A DNA stretch of 64,000 nucleotides from Planctomycetota bacterium (GTDB lineage Bacteria > Planctomycetota > Brocadiia > Brocadiales > Brocadiaceae), in assembly GCA_016873165.1 (NCBI GenBank), contig VGXV01000005.1, positions 58,193-122,192 of the forward strand, in the 5' to 3' direction. Shown in pieces: positions 53,901-62,544 of the stretch (the stretch's first letter is position 1; each line of letters begins with the position of its first letter). The notes beneath the pieces are model-generated. The model had not been told where the DNA came from and did no database searches. It saw only the letters and a program-made list of their open reading frames with translations. The translations under genes and the position numbers were made by a program.

Positions 53901-54025
53901 TCAGTGACGGTCGGGCTTAACTGATATGACATCGTGGCGAGACTGATTATCCCGAAAAGAACAACAAAGATAACGCCGACTATGATCGTAACGGGCTTTT
54001 CAATAGAAAATCTGATACTATCCAA
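50903..54025 (-). CDS. RND efflux pump permease subunit (AcrB/MexB-like)
   Basis: Inner-membrane proton-driven exporter of 1040 aa with twelve predicted transmembrane helices. N-terminal TM1 (VTIIVGVIFVVLFGIISLAT), pore-domain repeats, and the TM4 GISFAVGMLVDNAIVVLENI motif typical of the family are present. The second half repeats the pattern (IGVVVNNAILIVYQALNNVR; TSIFGMLPLVIAPGPGSELY). It starts with TTG 4 bases after its fusion-protein gene. No TolC-like outer-membrane gene is in the window. Drug versus metal export cannot be decided. Confidence 0.93.
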   Translation of the reverse strand: MDSIRFSIEKPVTIIVGVIFVVLFGIISLATMSYQLSPTVTEPEITVTTTWAGATPYNIEREIIEEQEKVLKGIPGLIEMESESFDGMGSITLKFEIGTKIDDALLRVSNKLNEVPEYPENVDKPVINPTGSAASPVIWLVLHAMEDNPASVYSYRTYFENEIRQYLDRVKGVADIAFHGGADKEMHIVINPKKLAAYGLTISELISILKSENVNISSGIMGIERRDYRIRTVGEFNSIEEIENIVIKSTGQQRIVLSDLAKVSFGYEKLNNVMLHNGNEALAIGIKPEPGTNVLDLTNTIDEVVDWLNKEKLAKEKVYLKWVHDQRTYINGAIQLVKNNIIVGGILAIAVLLIFLRNVSSTVIIATSIPISILGTFVFMKALGRNLNVVSLAGISFAVGMLVDNAIVVLENIDRHKKSGKSAFLSAYEGTKEVWGAILASTLTTIAVFLPIVFVKEEAGQLFRDIAIAVSFSVGLSFFVSVYVIPMFCDQLSGRVKIKINTRLFVKTEVFLKAGTYLQDLIMTLVLFVIRNGKTRIITALVLTAFSIISSALLLPKMEYLPQGNRNLVMSILVPPPGLSYKERMDIGRHIANQMGPYMQKDHNGFPGISNVFYIGAETRMLFGAKCMYEDRARELIPLFMQIICSIPGMYGVSAQAGIFETGIGEGRTIEVDISGSDLNQIIQASGTMFGMLKKDLPDAQIRPIPSLEILFPELKIVPLRDRLMAAGMSTYELGLALDILMDGRKIGYFKQEGEKKIDLIVKASEEAIYTPEILYNSLVSLPNGSVVPVYSLSQLERTTGITQIRHLERDRTITLQVTPSETIPLQEAMEIIEENILQPLKKQNVLHGINVRLAGAADKLTITRKALQWNFVLAVGITYLLMSSLLGNFIYPLIIMFTVPLAAAGGFIGLKLVNIFIALQPFDILTMLGFVILIGVVVNNAILIVYQALNNVRLQGMNHHDAVMESTRTRLRPIFMSALTSIFGMLPLVIAPGPGSELYRGLGSVLLGGLAFSTIFTLFLIPAILMYAIKMEKPVKTQS

Positions 54026-54029
54026 GCGA

Positions 54030-55100
54030 TTACGTCCCTTCTTTCATTGCATTAATTTTCTGGCCATCACGTAATCTTTCGTTCCCTTTTATTACCACTT
54101 CTGTGCCTTCCGTAAGGCCTGCCCCTTCAATACCTGCTTTTGTTTCGCTATAGCCCAATACGCGTACCGGCACCATGGATGCTACTGAATTGTTCACTTT
54201 AAAAATCACTGTATTCCCGAAAAAGTTAATAATCGCATCCCGCTCTACCATGAGAGAGTTAATATCTTCACTGCTGGGCAGGGATACTATTGCCTCCATT
54301 CCCGACATAAGCGTTTCATTGCCGGCAATTCTTATTCTTACCGGAAATGTCCTGGTTGCTATATCACCATGGGGAATCACGGCAAATACTTTCCCCGGAT
54401 ATTTTTTCCCGTTAATTCTGATTACAGTATCCATGCCTTGTTTTGTTAACATACATATTCCTTCAGGGACATTGAGAACAACCTCAACCACGTCAGTTTG
54501 CGCAATAGTTGCGATGACAGTGCCGGGTGAAAGCCATTCACCCACATCTATGTATTTTTTAAGGATAATTCCATTGAAAGGCGATCGTATGCTCTTTTTC
54601 TGAAGTTCAATGGAAAGCGCCTCTAACTCTGCCTTTATCGAAGCCGATTTTTTTTCCAGATTTATCAATTTAAACATAATTTCATCATACATCTGCCGGG
54701 AAACAACTTCCTCGTTATGTAATTTTTCAATCCTTTTTTTGTTTAATAATGCCAGTTCGATATCAGATAATACCTGATCTCTTAACGCTTCTTTCGCTTT
54801 CATTTCTTTTTTCAATAAGTCAGAATTTGCTTTTACAAGCAATTCTCCCTTTTTGACCTTGAGGCCTTCTTCAAGGTTAACGAGGTCGGCTTTCCCATTT
54901 ACCTCAGCAGCAACATCGGAAATATAGGGATAATTTACCGTTCCCACAAATTCAGTCTTCGGGGTCAGCATACCGGCGGTAATTTTTGAGACAACTACAA
55001 GTGACTCCGGAACCTGATTTTCATTTTGTCCGAATAGCGATGAAATAACTGAAAACAATAGAAAAGGCGCTATGAGAAGTAAGCAAGCACGAATAAACAT
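54030..55100 (-). CDS. RND efflux membrane fusion protein (HlyD/AcrA-like)
   Basis: The 356-aa periplasmic adaptor has a signal/anchor helix (ACLLLIAPFLLFSVIS). The lipoyl half-motif AEVNGKADLVNLEEGLKVKK and its partner IRSPFNGIILKKYIDVGEWL flank an alpha-helical hairpin. A C-terminal beta-barrel (VEVVLNVPEGICM) and membrane-proximal region follow. It is coupled directly to the RND permease gene (4 bases). A MITE (A2) sits just upstream of its start codon. Confidence 0.92.
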   Translation of the reverse strand: MFIRACLLLIAPFLLFSVISSLFGQNENQVPESLVVVSKITAGMLTPKTEFVGTVNYPYISDVAAEVNGKADLVNLEEGLKVKKGELLVKANSDLLKKEMKAKEALRDQVLSDIELALLNKKRIEKLHNEEVVSRQMYDEIMFKLINLEKKSASIKAELEALSIELQKKSIRSPFNGIILKKYIDVGEWLSPGTVIATIAQTDVVEVVLNVPEGICMLTKQGMDTVIRINGKKYPGKVFAVIPHGDIATRTFPVRIRIAGNETLMSGMEAIVSLPSSEDINSLMVERDAIINFFGNTVIFKVNNSVASMVPVRVLGYSETKAGIEGAGLTEGTEVVIKGNERLRDGQKINAMKEGT

Positions 55101-55117
55101 AAATTATCCTTAAAAAG

Positions 55118-55311
55118 GGGAGCATTCCCGATTTTTTGTAAATAAATAAATAAATAAAACAATTAGCGTATATTCTGCCAAATACGAAAAGTTCCTCATC
55201 TCACTGAGAAACTCAACCCTTCGGCTCCGCTCAGGGTGACAGTTCGGGTCATGCTGAGCGGAGTCGAAGCATACTATAAATGATGAGTTACAAAAAATCG
55301 GGAATGCTCCC
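55118..55311. mobile_element. MITE A2 with terminal inverted repeats, nested REP and 8-9 bp target duplication
   Basis: The ends GGGAGCATTCCCGATTTTTT and its inverse (…AAAAAATCGGGAATGCTCCC, to 55311) are the same as element A1 apart from two bases. The flanks TTAAAAAG at 55110-55117 and 55312-55319 form a direct duplication, extendable to CTTAAAAAG if the last C is counted. A REP hairpin of the C family (55217-55270, CCTTCGGCTCCGCTCAGG) is nested inside. It lies within the leader of the efflux operon. The remaining 55320-55531 is AT-rich without a frame. Confidence 0.82.
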
Positions 55312-55531
55312 TTAAAAAGAATACATACTGAAAATTAGAATTGTTTATTTACTTTCATCAGGAAAAAACATTCGTATTGAAATGAATTATCTGCACAACA
55401 GAAGGGAGGTTATTCCCCGATAATTTGCTTAACTGTTTTTTATCAATTGAGCTGATTGCAGAATAGAGAGTCCCTCTTTTAATAAAACATTCCGATCAAT
55501 ACCATCTTCGGAGCGACCGCCGTGAATGATT

Positions 55532-57202
55532 TTATGAATTTATTATTTCAATCCCATCATTACTTTCTTCCCCCATCGGTTCATCAGCAAGCGGCAAATA
55601 TATGAAGAAGGCAGTTCCCTTGCCGGGTTCACTATGCACATCGATATAGCCTTTGTGCTGTTTTACGATGCCGTACACAATTGAAAGCCCCAAGCCGGTT
55701 CCTTTTCCCGCTTCTTTTGTAGTAAAAAAAGGCTCAAATAGTTTCCTCTTTGTTTCTCTGTCCATTCCGGCGCCATTATCAGTAACCGAAATAAGAGCAT
55801 ATGTGCCCTGTCTGCCAAAACCGTGTTTTTCAATAAAATATTCATCGATTTTTTTAATGCCGGTGCCTATGGTGAGAGATCCCCCCTCATTCATTGCATC
55901 TATCGCATTTGAAACAAGGTTTATAACAACTTGTTCAATTTTGTTTATATCTGCCTTAATGACGATATTTTCCTCAGATAAATCAGAAGTATAATCAATG
56001 TTTTCCTTAATAAATCTTCTGTAGATAATTTCAGCAGTCAGTATTATTTCATTCAAACTTTCCGGCCTTATTTTCAGCGTTTGTTTTCTTCCAAATGCGA
56101 GTATTCCCTGTGCCAGATTAACTGCTTTTTGAGCAGTAGTAAGTATGTTGCCTGCGAATTCTTTTGCCCGTGTGTTGTTGGATACCTCTGATTTTAACAA
56201 ATCCGTGTATCCGATTATTGCCATAAGAAAATTATTAAAATCATGCGCAATACTGCCGGCAAGTCTGCCGATGGAATCTAATTTTTGTGCGTGGTATAGC
56301 TGTTCCTTCAGTTCTTCCCGCTCACTTTGCGAACGTTTAATATCGGTAATATCCTCTTTTATTGCCATGAAGTTTGTTATATTTCCTTTTTTGTCTTTCA
56401 TCGGAGTTATCTGAGCGAGTTCCCAGTAATACTCCCCGTTTTTTTTCTTATTGTAAAATTCGCCCTGCCAGCTCTTGCCGGAGGTTATTAAATCCCATAG
56501 TTCCTTATATTCTTCCGGGGAGGTTTTTCCTGATTTTAATATACGGGGATTTTCCCCCATCACTTCCTCATAGGCATATCCTGTTATCTCCGTAAATTTC
56601 GGATTAACGTATTCTATGTTTCCTTTTGTATCAGTAATTACAATGCTGCTTATACTCTGTTCAACCGCCTGGGATAATTTTCTGAGCTTTTCCTCCATTT
56701 GTTTGTATTTGATGATGTTGCCCAGTTCAACGGCAACTGTCATGATGAGATGTATCAATTGTTTGTCTTCTTCCAGAACTTCACGTGTAAAAAATTCAAT
56801 TACGGCGACGAATTCATCATTGTTCATTATAGGAATTCCAATTCCTGCTTTCAAACCGCAATCTCTGGCAATTGAGGCCCTGGGGAAATTGGGATCACGC
56901 GTCACATCCAATATCCATGCCGGCTTTCCCGAAGCCCATACACGTCCGGGAAGCCCGATGCCGGATGAGAATGTGATTGTCTTGCTCGCGTTTTTAAATA
57001 TTTCCAGTTTTTCAGAATCAAAATGCCATGCGCGGTCACATATTAATTTCCTGCCATCGGAGGTTGGCACCCATGCCTCGCCATACGCCCAACCGGTTGT
57101 TTCGCAGATTTTCTGCAATACAATATTAAGCGCGGAATTAAAATCCTCCGACTTCGTTATTTTTAATGTTAATTCGTGCAATAAGCTTACGTGATCAACC
57201 AT
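55532..57202 (-). CDS. GAF-PAS sensor histidine kinase
   Basis: Soluble 556-aa kinase. Domains: GAF (residues ~5-170; SGIGLPGRVWASGKPAWI), PAS (~180-300; [28 protein letters not shown]), HisKA with GSIAHDFNNFLMAI (phospho-His), and HATPase with NLVSNAIDAM (N box), VTDNGAGM (G1) and [11 protein letters not shown] (G2). Its PAS-to-HATPase part is very similar to that of the hybrid kinase immediately upstream in the operon, so the two arose by duplication. The stop of the hybrid kinase is 9 bases upstream. It is the last gene of the UrtA-kinase operon. Confidence 0.93.
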   Translation of the reverse strand: MVDHVSLLHELTLKITKSEDFNSALNIVLQKICETTGWAYGEAWVPTSDGRKLICDRAWHFDSEKLEIFKNASKTITFSSGIGLPGRVWASGKPAWILDVTRDPNFPRASIARDCGLKAGIGIPIMNNDEFVAVIEFFTREVLEEDKQLIHLIMTVAVELGNIIKYKQMEEKLRKLSQAVEQSISSIVITDTKGNIEYVNPKFTEITGYAYEEVMGENPRILKSGKTSPEEYKELWDLITSGKSWQGEFYNKKKNGEYYWELAQITPMKDKKGNITNFMAIKEDITDIKRSQSEREELKEQLYHAQKLDSIGRLAGSIAHDFNNFLMAIIGYTDLLKSEVSNNTRAKEFAGNILTTAQKAVNLAQGILAFGRKQTLKIRPESLNEIILTAEIIYRRFIKENIDYTSDLSEENIVIKADINKIEQVVINLVSNAIDAMNEGGSLTIGTGIKKIDEYFIEKHGFGRQGTYALISVTDNGAGMDRETKRKLFEPFFTTKEAGKGTGLGLSIVYGIVKQHKGYIDVHSEPGKGTAFFIYLPLADEPMGEESNDGIEIINS

Positions 57203-57211
57203 ATGAAAATA

Positions 57212-60166
57212 TCATTTTCCCATAACTTCCCTTATCTTTTGTAATAATTTAGTCGGCAAAACAGGTTTTTGTACAAAACAAAGACTCTCGTTCTCAATTT
57301 TGTTTTTATCAATAACGTCTTCCGAATATCCGCTAAGGAAAATAGCCTTCAGGTCAGGTCTTATTTTTTTAATTTCATCATACGTCTCTTTTCCATTCTT
57401 CCCTGGCATTTTAACATCCAGAATCAAAAGATTTATACTATCCTTCCATGCAATGAATTTTTGTATGGCATCCTCTCCGTTTATTGCAACAATTGCCTTG
57501 TAACCAAACCGTTCCAGAATTTCTTTAAGGAGAAATCTTACGGATTCATCATCTTCGGCCACCAAAATCGTTTCTGTGCTTGCTTCAGTCATAAGCGAAT
57601 TCATTCTGTCCGTATCGGGATTCTGTGCTTCACCTGAACAGACACTGAGGGGGAAAAAAACAAAAAAAGTGGTTCCTTCTCCAAACGTACTGTGTACATC
57701 AATAAAACCGTTATGTTGTTTAACAATACCGTAAACAATTGAAAGTCCAAGTCCTGTTCCTTTGCCGACATCCTTCGTTGTAAAAAACGGATCGAATATT
57801 TTCTCCCTGATTTCCCTGTCAATGCCAACGCCGGTATCCGTAACTGAAATAACCGCATATTTTCCAGCTTTGCCAAAGCCGTGTTTATTTATAAATTCAT
57901 CATCAATATCTTCAACATCTGTCTTTATTACAATACTTCCGCCTTCCGGCATCGCATCTCTGGCATTGGAAACAAGATTCATGATTACCTGTTCAATTTG
58001 ACCGCCATCAGCCATTATAACCGGATTTTTTTCGGAAAGTATCAATTTATACTCAATATTTTCTCCGATAAGACTTTTTGTCAGCAATTCTGATCGCTTT
58101 ACAACAGTATTCAAATCCTCAGGCTTTGAAGTAATAATTTGTTTTCTGCTGAAAGCAAGCATGCTTTTTGTCAACGCCGAACCTTTTTCCGCCGTTGTAA
58201 GTATATACTGAGTATACTCCTTTACCGGATCGTCATCCTTCAATATGAATTGCGACAGATTTGCATACCCTATTATTGCCATAAGGATGTTGTTAAAATC
58301 ATGGGCAACGCCTCCGGCCAACATGCCGACGGATTCCAGTTTTTGAGCGTGATATAATTGTTCTCTCAATTCATCCCGTTCAATTTGTGATTGTTTAATT
58401 TCGGTAATATCTTCTTTGATAGCAAGATATTTAATTATTTTTCCGTTTTCGTCTTTAATGGATGTTATTTGCGCAAGTTCCCAGTAATGTCCCCCGTTCT
58501 TTTTCTTATTGTAAAATTCACCCTGCCAGTTTCTTCCTGAAACAATCATTTCCCATAATTGTTTATACTCTCCCTGCGTTGTTTTGCCGGATTTCAGTAT
58601 GCGCGGATTTTGTCCAATTATTTCTTTTCCTGAATATCCCGTTATTTCAGTAAATTTAGGATTTACATATTCAATATTTCCATCAATGTCAGTAATGACG
58701 ATGCTGCTTATACTTTGTTCCACTGCCTGTGATAATTTTCTTAATTCCGTATTTTTTTCAATTAGCTCACGTGTTCTCTCGTTTACGATTAATTCAAGAT
58801 CTTCGTTGATCTTTTTCAATTTCTGTTCCGCAAGATGACGTCCCATAGCGTTTTTATACGCATCGATAAGATTCGAACATACATTGAGAAAGGGCGCGAG
58901 AAAACGAGTCAGAGCCACATCGTAGCCGCCGGGGCGGTTTACAATGCCAACCATTCCCAACAACTTGCCTTCCTTATGAAAGGGCATTCCGAGAAATGTG
59001 TTTAATTGCGGATGTCCCTGCGGCAAACCGCTGCCACGCAGATCATTTTCCGGATTATTGACAATAATGACTTTTTCCGTGGCAATTACGTCACCCACAA
59101 GCGAATTATGACGGTAAAGCTCCACCACCCCGTTTGCTATATTTTCCCGATTCATTCGCCTGGTTTTTTCGTTCCATGATGTGTTGGTTATCGCAAGTAT
59201 TTTCAGGCAGGGCGTTCCGTTTTCCTCGTATAATACCTCCCCGATAAAGCCATATTCACTGCCTGTCAATTCCAGAAGATTTTGCAGCATTTCATCAAAA
59301 ACTTCTTTTTTAGAATCTTCATTAATAAATTTTGATTGGGATTGGCTTATGGCATTGAGCAACAGATTGTTTTTCAGCAGCGATGCTTCCATTTGCTTCC
59401 GGCCGGAAATGTCCGTAGATATGCTGCATACGGCGTTTATTTTCCCCATCGGGTCGAACAGGGGAAATTTTACCGAAATATATGTATGCAATCCGCCATT
59501 ATGAGGCGTTTCCTCTTCTATTTCGACCGGATTGCTTGTTTTTATCACCATACGGTCATTCTCAACAAAATTTTTTGCGATTTTATCGGGAAAAATGTCA
59601 AAATCAGTCTTGCCTATAATATTCTCACCGCATACATGAAATATTTTTTCATATTGTTTATTAATTAATACATAGCGTCCTTCGAGATCTTTAATGTAAA
59701 TAACCGATGTTGTGTAATCAAGAATCGCCTGCAAACGTTCCTGATTTATTCTGATAGTTTTATCCGATTGTTTTTTTTCAATTGCGTAGCGAACCGTACG
59801 CAGAAGCAAATCGCTGTTTAACTTATCCTTTACCAGATAATCCTGCGCCCCGGATTTCATAGCGTTTATCGCGACCATTTCGTTGCCGTAGCCTGTCAAT
59901 AAAACAAATGCAATATCATTGTTTCCCGGTTTATTCAACGCATCGTTGATGAAATCGATTCCGTTCGTATCAGGCAGCAGGTAATCGAGCAAAACGCAGT
60001 CCGGTTTATGCTCTTTTATTACGGTTAGCCCATCCTCCCCGTTTTCTGCCTCAATAAAATTATATGTGTTTATTCCGGGCACAGACAAATAACGTTTGTA
60101 CATTTCCCGGTCTTCAGGAGAATCATCTATGATAAGTATTGTGTATGTATTATTGTTATTGTTCAT
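57212..60166 (-). CDS. Hybrid histidine kinase REC-PAS-GAF-PAS-HisKA-HATPase-REC
   Basis: A 984-aa protein in this domain order: receiver (residues ~7-125; Asp in [14 protein letters not shown]), PAS (~140-265), GAF (~285-440; [15 protein letters not shown]), coiled coil, PAS (~485-600), HisKA ([14 protein letters not shown]), HATPase ([21 protein letters not shown]) and a C-terminal receiver (ILVAEDDES; Asp in [10 protein letters not shown]; Lys in FVQKPV). All phospho-acceptor and ATP-site motifs look intact. It carries no transmembrane helix, so it senses intracellular signals. It is co-linear with the response regulator, 26 bases upstream, and the GAF-PAS kinase, 9 bases downstream. Confidence 0.93.
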   Translation of the reverse strand: MNNNNNTYTILIIDDSPEDREMYKRYLSVPGINTYNFIEAENGEDGLTVIKEHKPDCVLLDYLLPDTNGIDFINDALNKPGNNDIAFVLLTGYGNEMVAINAMKSGAQDYLVKDKLNSDLLLRTVRYAIEKKQSDKTIRINQERLQAILDYTTSVIYIKDLEGRYVLINKQYEKIFHVCGENIIGKTDFDIFPDKIAKNFVENDRMVIKTSNPVEIEEETPHNGGLHTYISVKFPLFDPMGKINAVCSISTDISGRKQMEASLLKNNLLLNAISQSQSKFINEDSKKEVFDEMLQNLLELTGSEYGFIGEVLYEENGTPCLKILAITNTSWNEKTRRMNRENIANGVVELYRHNSLVGDVIATEKVIIVNNPENDLRGSGLPQGHPQLNTFLGMPFHKEGKLLGMVGIVNRPGGYDVALTRFLAPFLNVCSNLIDAYKNAMGRHLAEQKLKKINEDLELIVNERTRELIEKNTELRKLSQAVEQSISSIVITDIDGNIEYVNPKFTEITGYSGKEIIGQNPRILKSGKTTQGEYKQLWEMIVSGRNWQGEFYNKKKNGGHYWELAQITSIKDENGKIIKYLAIKEDITEIKQSQIERDELREQLYHAQKLESVGMLAGGVAHDFNNILMAIIGYANLSQFILKDDDPVKEYTQYILTTAEKGSALTKSMLAFSRKQIITSKPEDLNTVVKRSELLTKSLIGENIEYKLILSEKNPVIMADGGQIEQVIMNLVSNARDAMPEGGSIVIKTDVEDIDDEFINKHGFGKAGKYAVISVTDTGVGIDREIREKIFDPFFTTKDVGKGTGLGLSIVYGIVKQHNGFIDVHSTFGEGTTFFVFFPLSVCSGEAQNPDTDRMNSLMTEASTETILVAEDDESVRFLLKEILERFGYKAIVAINGEDAIQKFIAWKDSINLLILDVKMPGKNGKETYDEIKKIRPDLKAIFLSGYSEDVIDKNKIENESLCFVQKPVLPTKLLQKIREVMGK

Positions 60167-60192
60167 TTATAGTTGCCGTGTTATCAGAGTTT

Positions 60193-60642
60193 CTATATTT
60201 TTGGGATAATAGATATTTCGAACCAATATTCTTTTAGCCGTTTAACAGCATCAAAAAATCCCGAAAGATCGACAGGTTTTTGAATGTAGCTATTGGCGCC
60301 GTCCGCGTAACATTGTTCGATATCCCGTTCATCGGATGAGGTAGTAAGCACGACAACGGGTATTTTTTTCAGTGTTTCATTCTTTTTAATTTCTTTCAAT
60401 ACTTCGCGTCCGTCCGTTCCCGGAAGATTCAAATCCAGCAGGATAATGCCGGGAAGATGGTGTTTTCCCGCGTCAGCGAATTTACCGCGATGAAATAAAT
60501 AATCAATGGCCTCGTCACCGTCCTGACAATGCACAATACCGTTTTTCAAACCTGATTTTCTGAATGCCCTTACGGTTGTTTCGTAATCTTCCGGGCTGTC
60601 TTCCACCAATAATATAAGTGAATTTTCAATTGTTTTTTTCAT
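60193..60642 (-). CDS. Single-domain response regulator (Rcp1-type)
   Basis: A 149-aa receiver-only protein starting at ATG 60642 (GGAGAG upstream), overlapping the preceding kinase gene by 17 bases. The longer frame further upstream lies inside that kinase gene and is not coding. Motifs: LILLVEDSPEDYE (acidic pocket), phosphoacceptor Asp in GIILLDLNLPGTDGREV, Thr in VVLTTSSDER and Lys in SYIQKPVD. This type usually passes phosphate on by partner binding, often for bacteriophytochrome-like kinases. It is flanked on both sides by kinases of the same operon, which suggests phosphotransfer from the membrane kinase to the hybrid kinase. Confidence 0.92.
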   Translation of the reverse strand: MKKTIENSLILLVEDSPEDYETTVRAFRKSGLKNGIVHCQDGDEAIDYLFHRGKFADAGKHHLPGIILLDLNLPGTDGREVLKEIKKNETLKKIPVVVLTTSSDERDIEQCYADGANSYIQKPVDLSGFFDAVKRLKEYWFEISIIPKI

Positions 60643-62533
60643 CAATTTTCTCTCCAAGAGTAAAATAAAATGTCGTGCCGCTGCCGAAAGAAGATTCCAC
60701 CCAAATTTTGCCTCCATGGTTTTCCACAATTTTTTTAACAATGGTAAGTCCCGCGCCGGTGCCTCCGCCGTATTTATCTTTTCCGTGAAGACGTTTAAAA
60801 ATACGGAATATCGTTTCAAGGTGTTTTTCCTGTATTCCAATGCCGTTATCACGGACGTATATTGTCTGTTTATTATCCGATTTGTTTTCATAACAACCAA
60901 TGTTAATGGTTTTCTCTTTATTATCGTTATATTTCATCGCATTGGTAATTAGATTTAAAAATACGTCACGTATTCGCAATTTGTCACAATACACCGTTGG
61001 CAGCGTGCTATTCATATGAATGGTGACGTTTTGCTCATGCAGTGTATTTTGCAAAGTGTCTTTTAACTCTTCTACTATTTGATTCAGGTCGGTTTCACGA
61101 TAGGTTTCATTTGTTCTGCCAAGCCGGGAATAGTAAAGCAGGTCATTAATATAGTGCTCAAGCCGCTGGCTCAGCTTTGTCAGGGTAAGGAGTTTGGTTT
61201 TTCCTTCATCATCGAGTTTGTCCGCATAATCTTCAATCAAAAAGGTTGCGTAATTATGAATGCCCCGCAATGGTTCTTTCAAATCATGTGAAGCAATATA
61301 CGCAAAATCATCGAGTTCCTTATTAGAGCGAAATAATTCTTCCGTCTGCTTTTTAATCATTTCCTGAGATTTGCACAGATCTTTTACCATCGTATTAAAG
61401 GATTTCGCCAATTGTCCGATTTCATCCCTCGCAGAAATATTAAAATTTACCGATAAGTTCCCCGCAGCGATTTTTTCAGTTATATTTTTTAGTCCCACAA
61501 TAGGACGTGTAATTGAGCGGGAGATAAAAATTGCGACAAATACAACACACAAAATCGTCAGGAACCAGATAAAAATCATTCCATATTTGTATTTTTGTAT
61601 AGACGCAAAAACCTCGCTTTCGTCCATTTTCAGGACAATTCCCCATTTAGGATAATGCAAGTATCTCCATACTGCAATAACTTTTTCACCGTGATAATCA
61701 ATCGAATGTCCTATGCCTCCCATTCCCTGAACTGCATATTGAATGGGCAGCGCCGATTCCGATCCTATGAGTATTTTCTTCTTAAAAGCCGCATCACGAT
61801 CATGCCTGAGCGGCGTTAATATTTCCACTTGTGAACCTTTGCGCACACCGATGACGACTTCCCCCGTTTTGCCCAGTCCTGTATAATTCCCCGCAAGTTC
61901 ATTGATCATATTTGCATTCAACTGCGCACATACGGCTCCAAGAATCGCTCCTTGCCTCCAGATGGGCGCGCCCGCAAAAGCAGCCATCTGATTAGAGGGA
62001 GGATAATATTCATACGGCGTAATGTCCGTTTCCGACAGTGACAGTGTTTGCCGGAATACGTTTGCCAGTTGGGAGTTTTTATATTGCCCTGTCAATAAAT
62101 TTGTTCCGAAATCGTCTTCCTTCATTAATGAAAATACAATATCTCCCTTCCTGTTAACAAAAATGAAATCATAGATTTTCAATTGTTCCTGTGTGTAATA
62201 CCGAAGAATTTTGCCAAGAGTGTCTTCTAAAACAAAATCATCATTTTCATTTTTCCCATCAAATTGTTGTATTGCACCTGTGACAACAGGGTTCTGCGAA
62301 AGGTTTACGATCGCCTTTTCTATCCCACGAAAATAATCTTCCAATTGCATTGTTTTTGTCTGTGCAATAGTCACCAGATGACTCATTGATTGATGCCTCA
62401 ATGTTTTAACGGCATTCAGGTACCCCACATATCCGAAAACAGACAACGGAATCAATGCAACCAGGAGAAAACAAATCATTAATTTCCCTGTTAAACCAAA
62501 TACTTTTGGTTTTGCTTCCTTATTTTTATGCAT
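60626..62533 (-). CDS. Membrane histidine kinase with Cache-type sensor, HAMP and phytochrome-like HisKA
   Basis: A 635-aa kinase starting at ATG 62533 (GAGG upstream). A TM helix (LMICFLLVALIPLSVFGYVG) is followed by a periplasmic sensor (residues ~45-305; Cache-like by position and length), a second TM (IFIWFLTILCVVFVAIFI), HAMP (RPIVGLKNITEKIAAGNLSV), and a HisKA of the type SNKELDDFAYIASHDLKEPL found in bacteriophytochrome-like kinases. The HATPase has NLITNAMKYND and GGTGAGLTIVKK. The upstream neighbour, 11 bases away, is the UrtA-like binding protein, so the pair may form a sensor complex. Confidence 0.92.
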   Translation of the reverse strand: MHKNKEAKPKVFGLTGKLMICFLLVALIPLSVFGYVGYLNAVKTLRHQSMSHLVTIAQTKTMQLEDYFRGIEKAIVNLSQNPVVTGAIQQFDGKNENDDFVLEDTLGKILRYYTQEQLKIYDFIFVNRKGDIVFSLMKEDDFGTNLLTGQYKNSQLANVFRQTLSLSETDITPYEYYPPSNQMAAFAGAPIWRQGAILGAVCAQLNANMINELAGNYTGLGKTGEVVIGVRKGSQVEILTPLRHDRDAAFKKKILIGSESALPIQYAVQGMGGIGHSIDYHGEKVIAVWRYLHYPKWGIVLKMDESEVFASIQKYKYGMIFIWFLTILCVVFVAIFISRSITRPIVGLKNITEKIAAGNLSVNFNISARDEIGQLAKSFNTMVKDLCKSQEMIKKQTEELFRSNKELDDFAYIASHDLKEPLRGIHNYATFLIEDYADKLDDEGKTKLLTLTKLSQRLEHYINDLLYYSRLGRTNETYRETDLNQIVEELKDTLQNTLHEQNVTIHMNSTLPTVYCDKLRIRDVFLNLITNAMKYNDNKEKTINIGCYENKSDNKQTIYVRDNGIGIQEKHLETIFRIFKRLHGKDKYGGGTGAGLTIVKKIVENHGGKIWVESSFGSGTTFYFTLGEKIDEKNN

Positions 62534-62544
62534 AGAAACCTCGC

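Noticed and set aside
60643..60900. N-terminal extension of the single-domain response regulator
   Set aside because: Lies inside the end of the kinase gene in another frame; GGAGAG marks ATG 60642 as the start.
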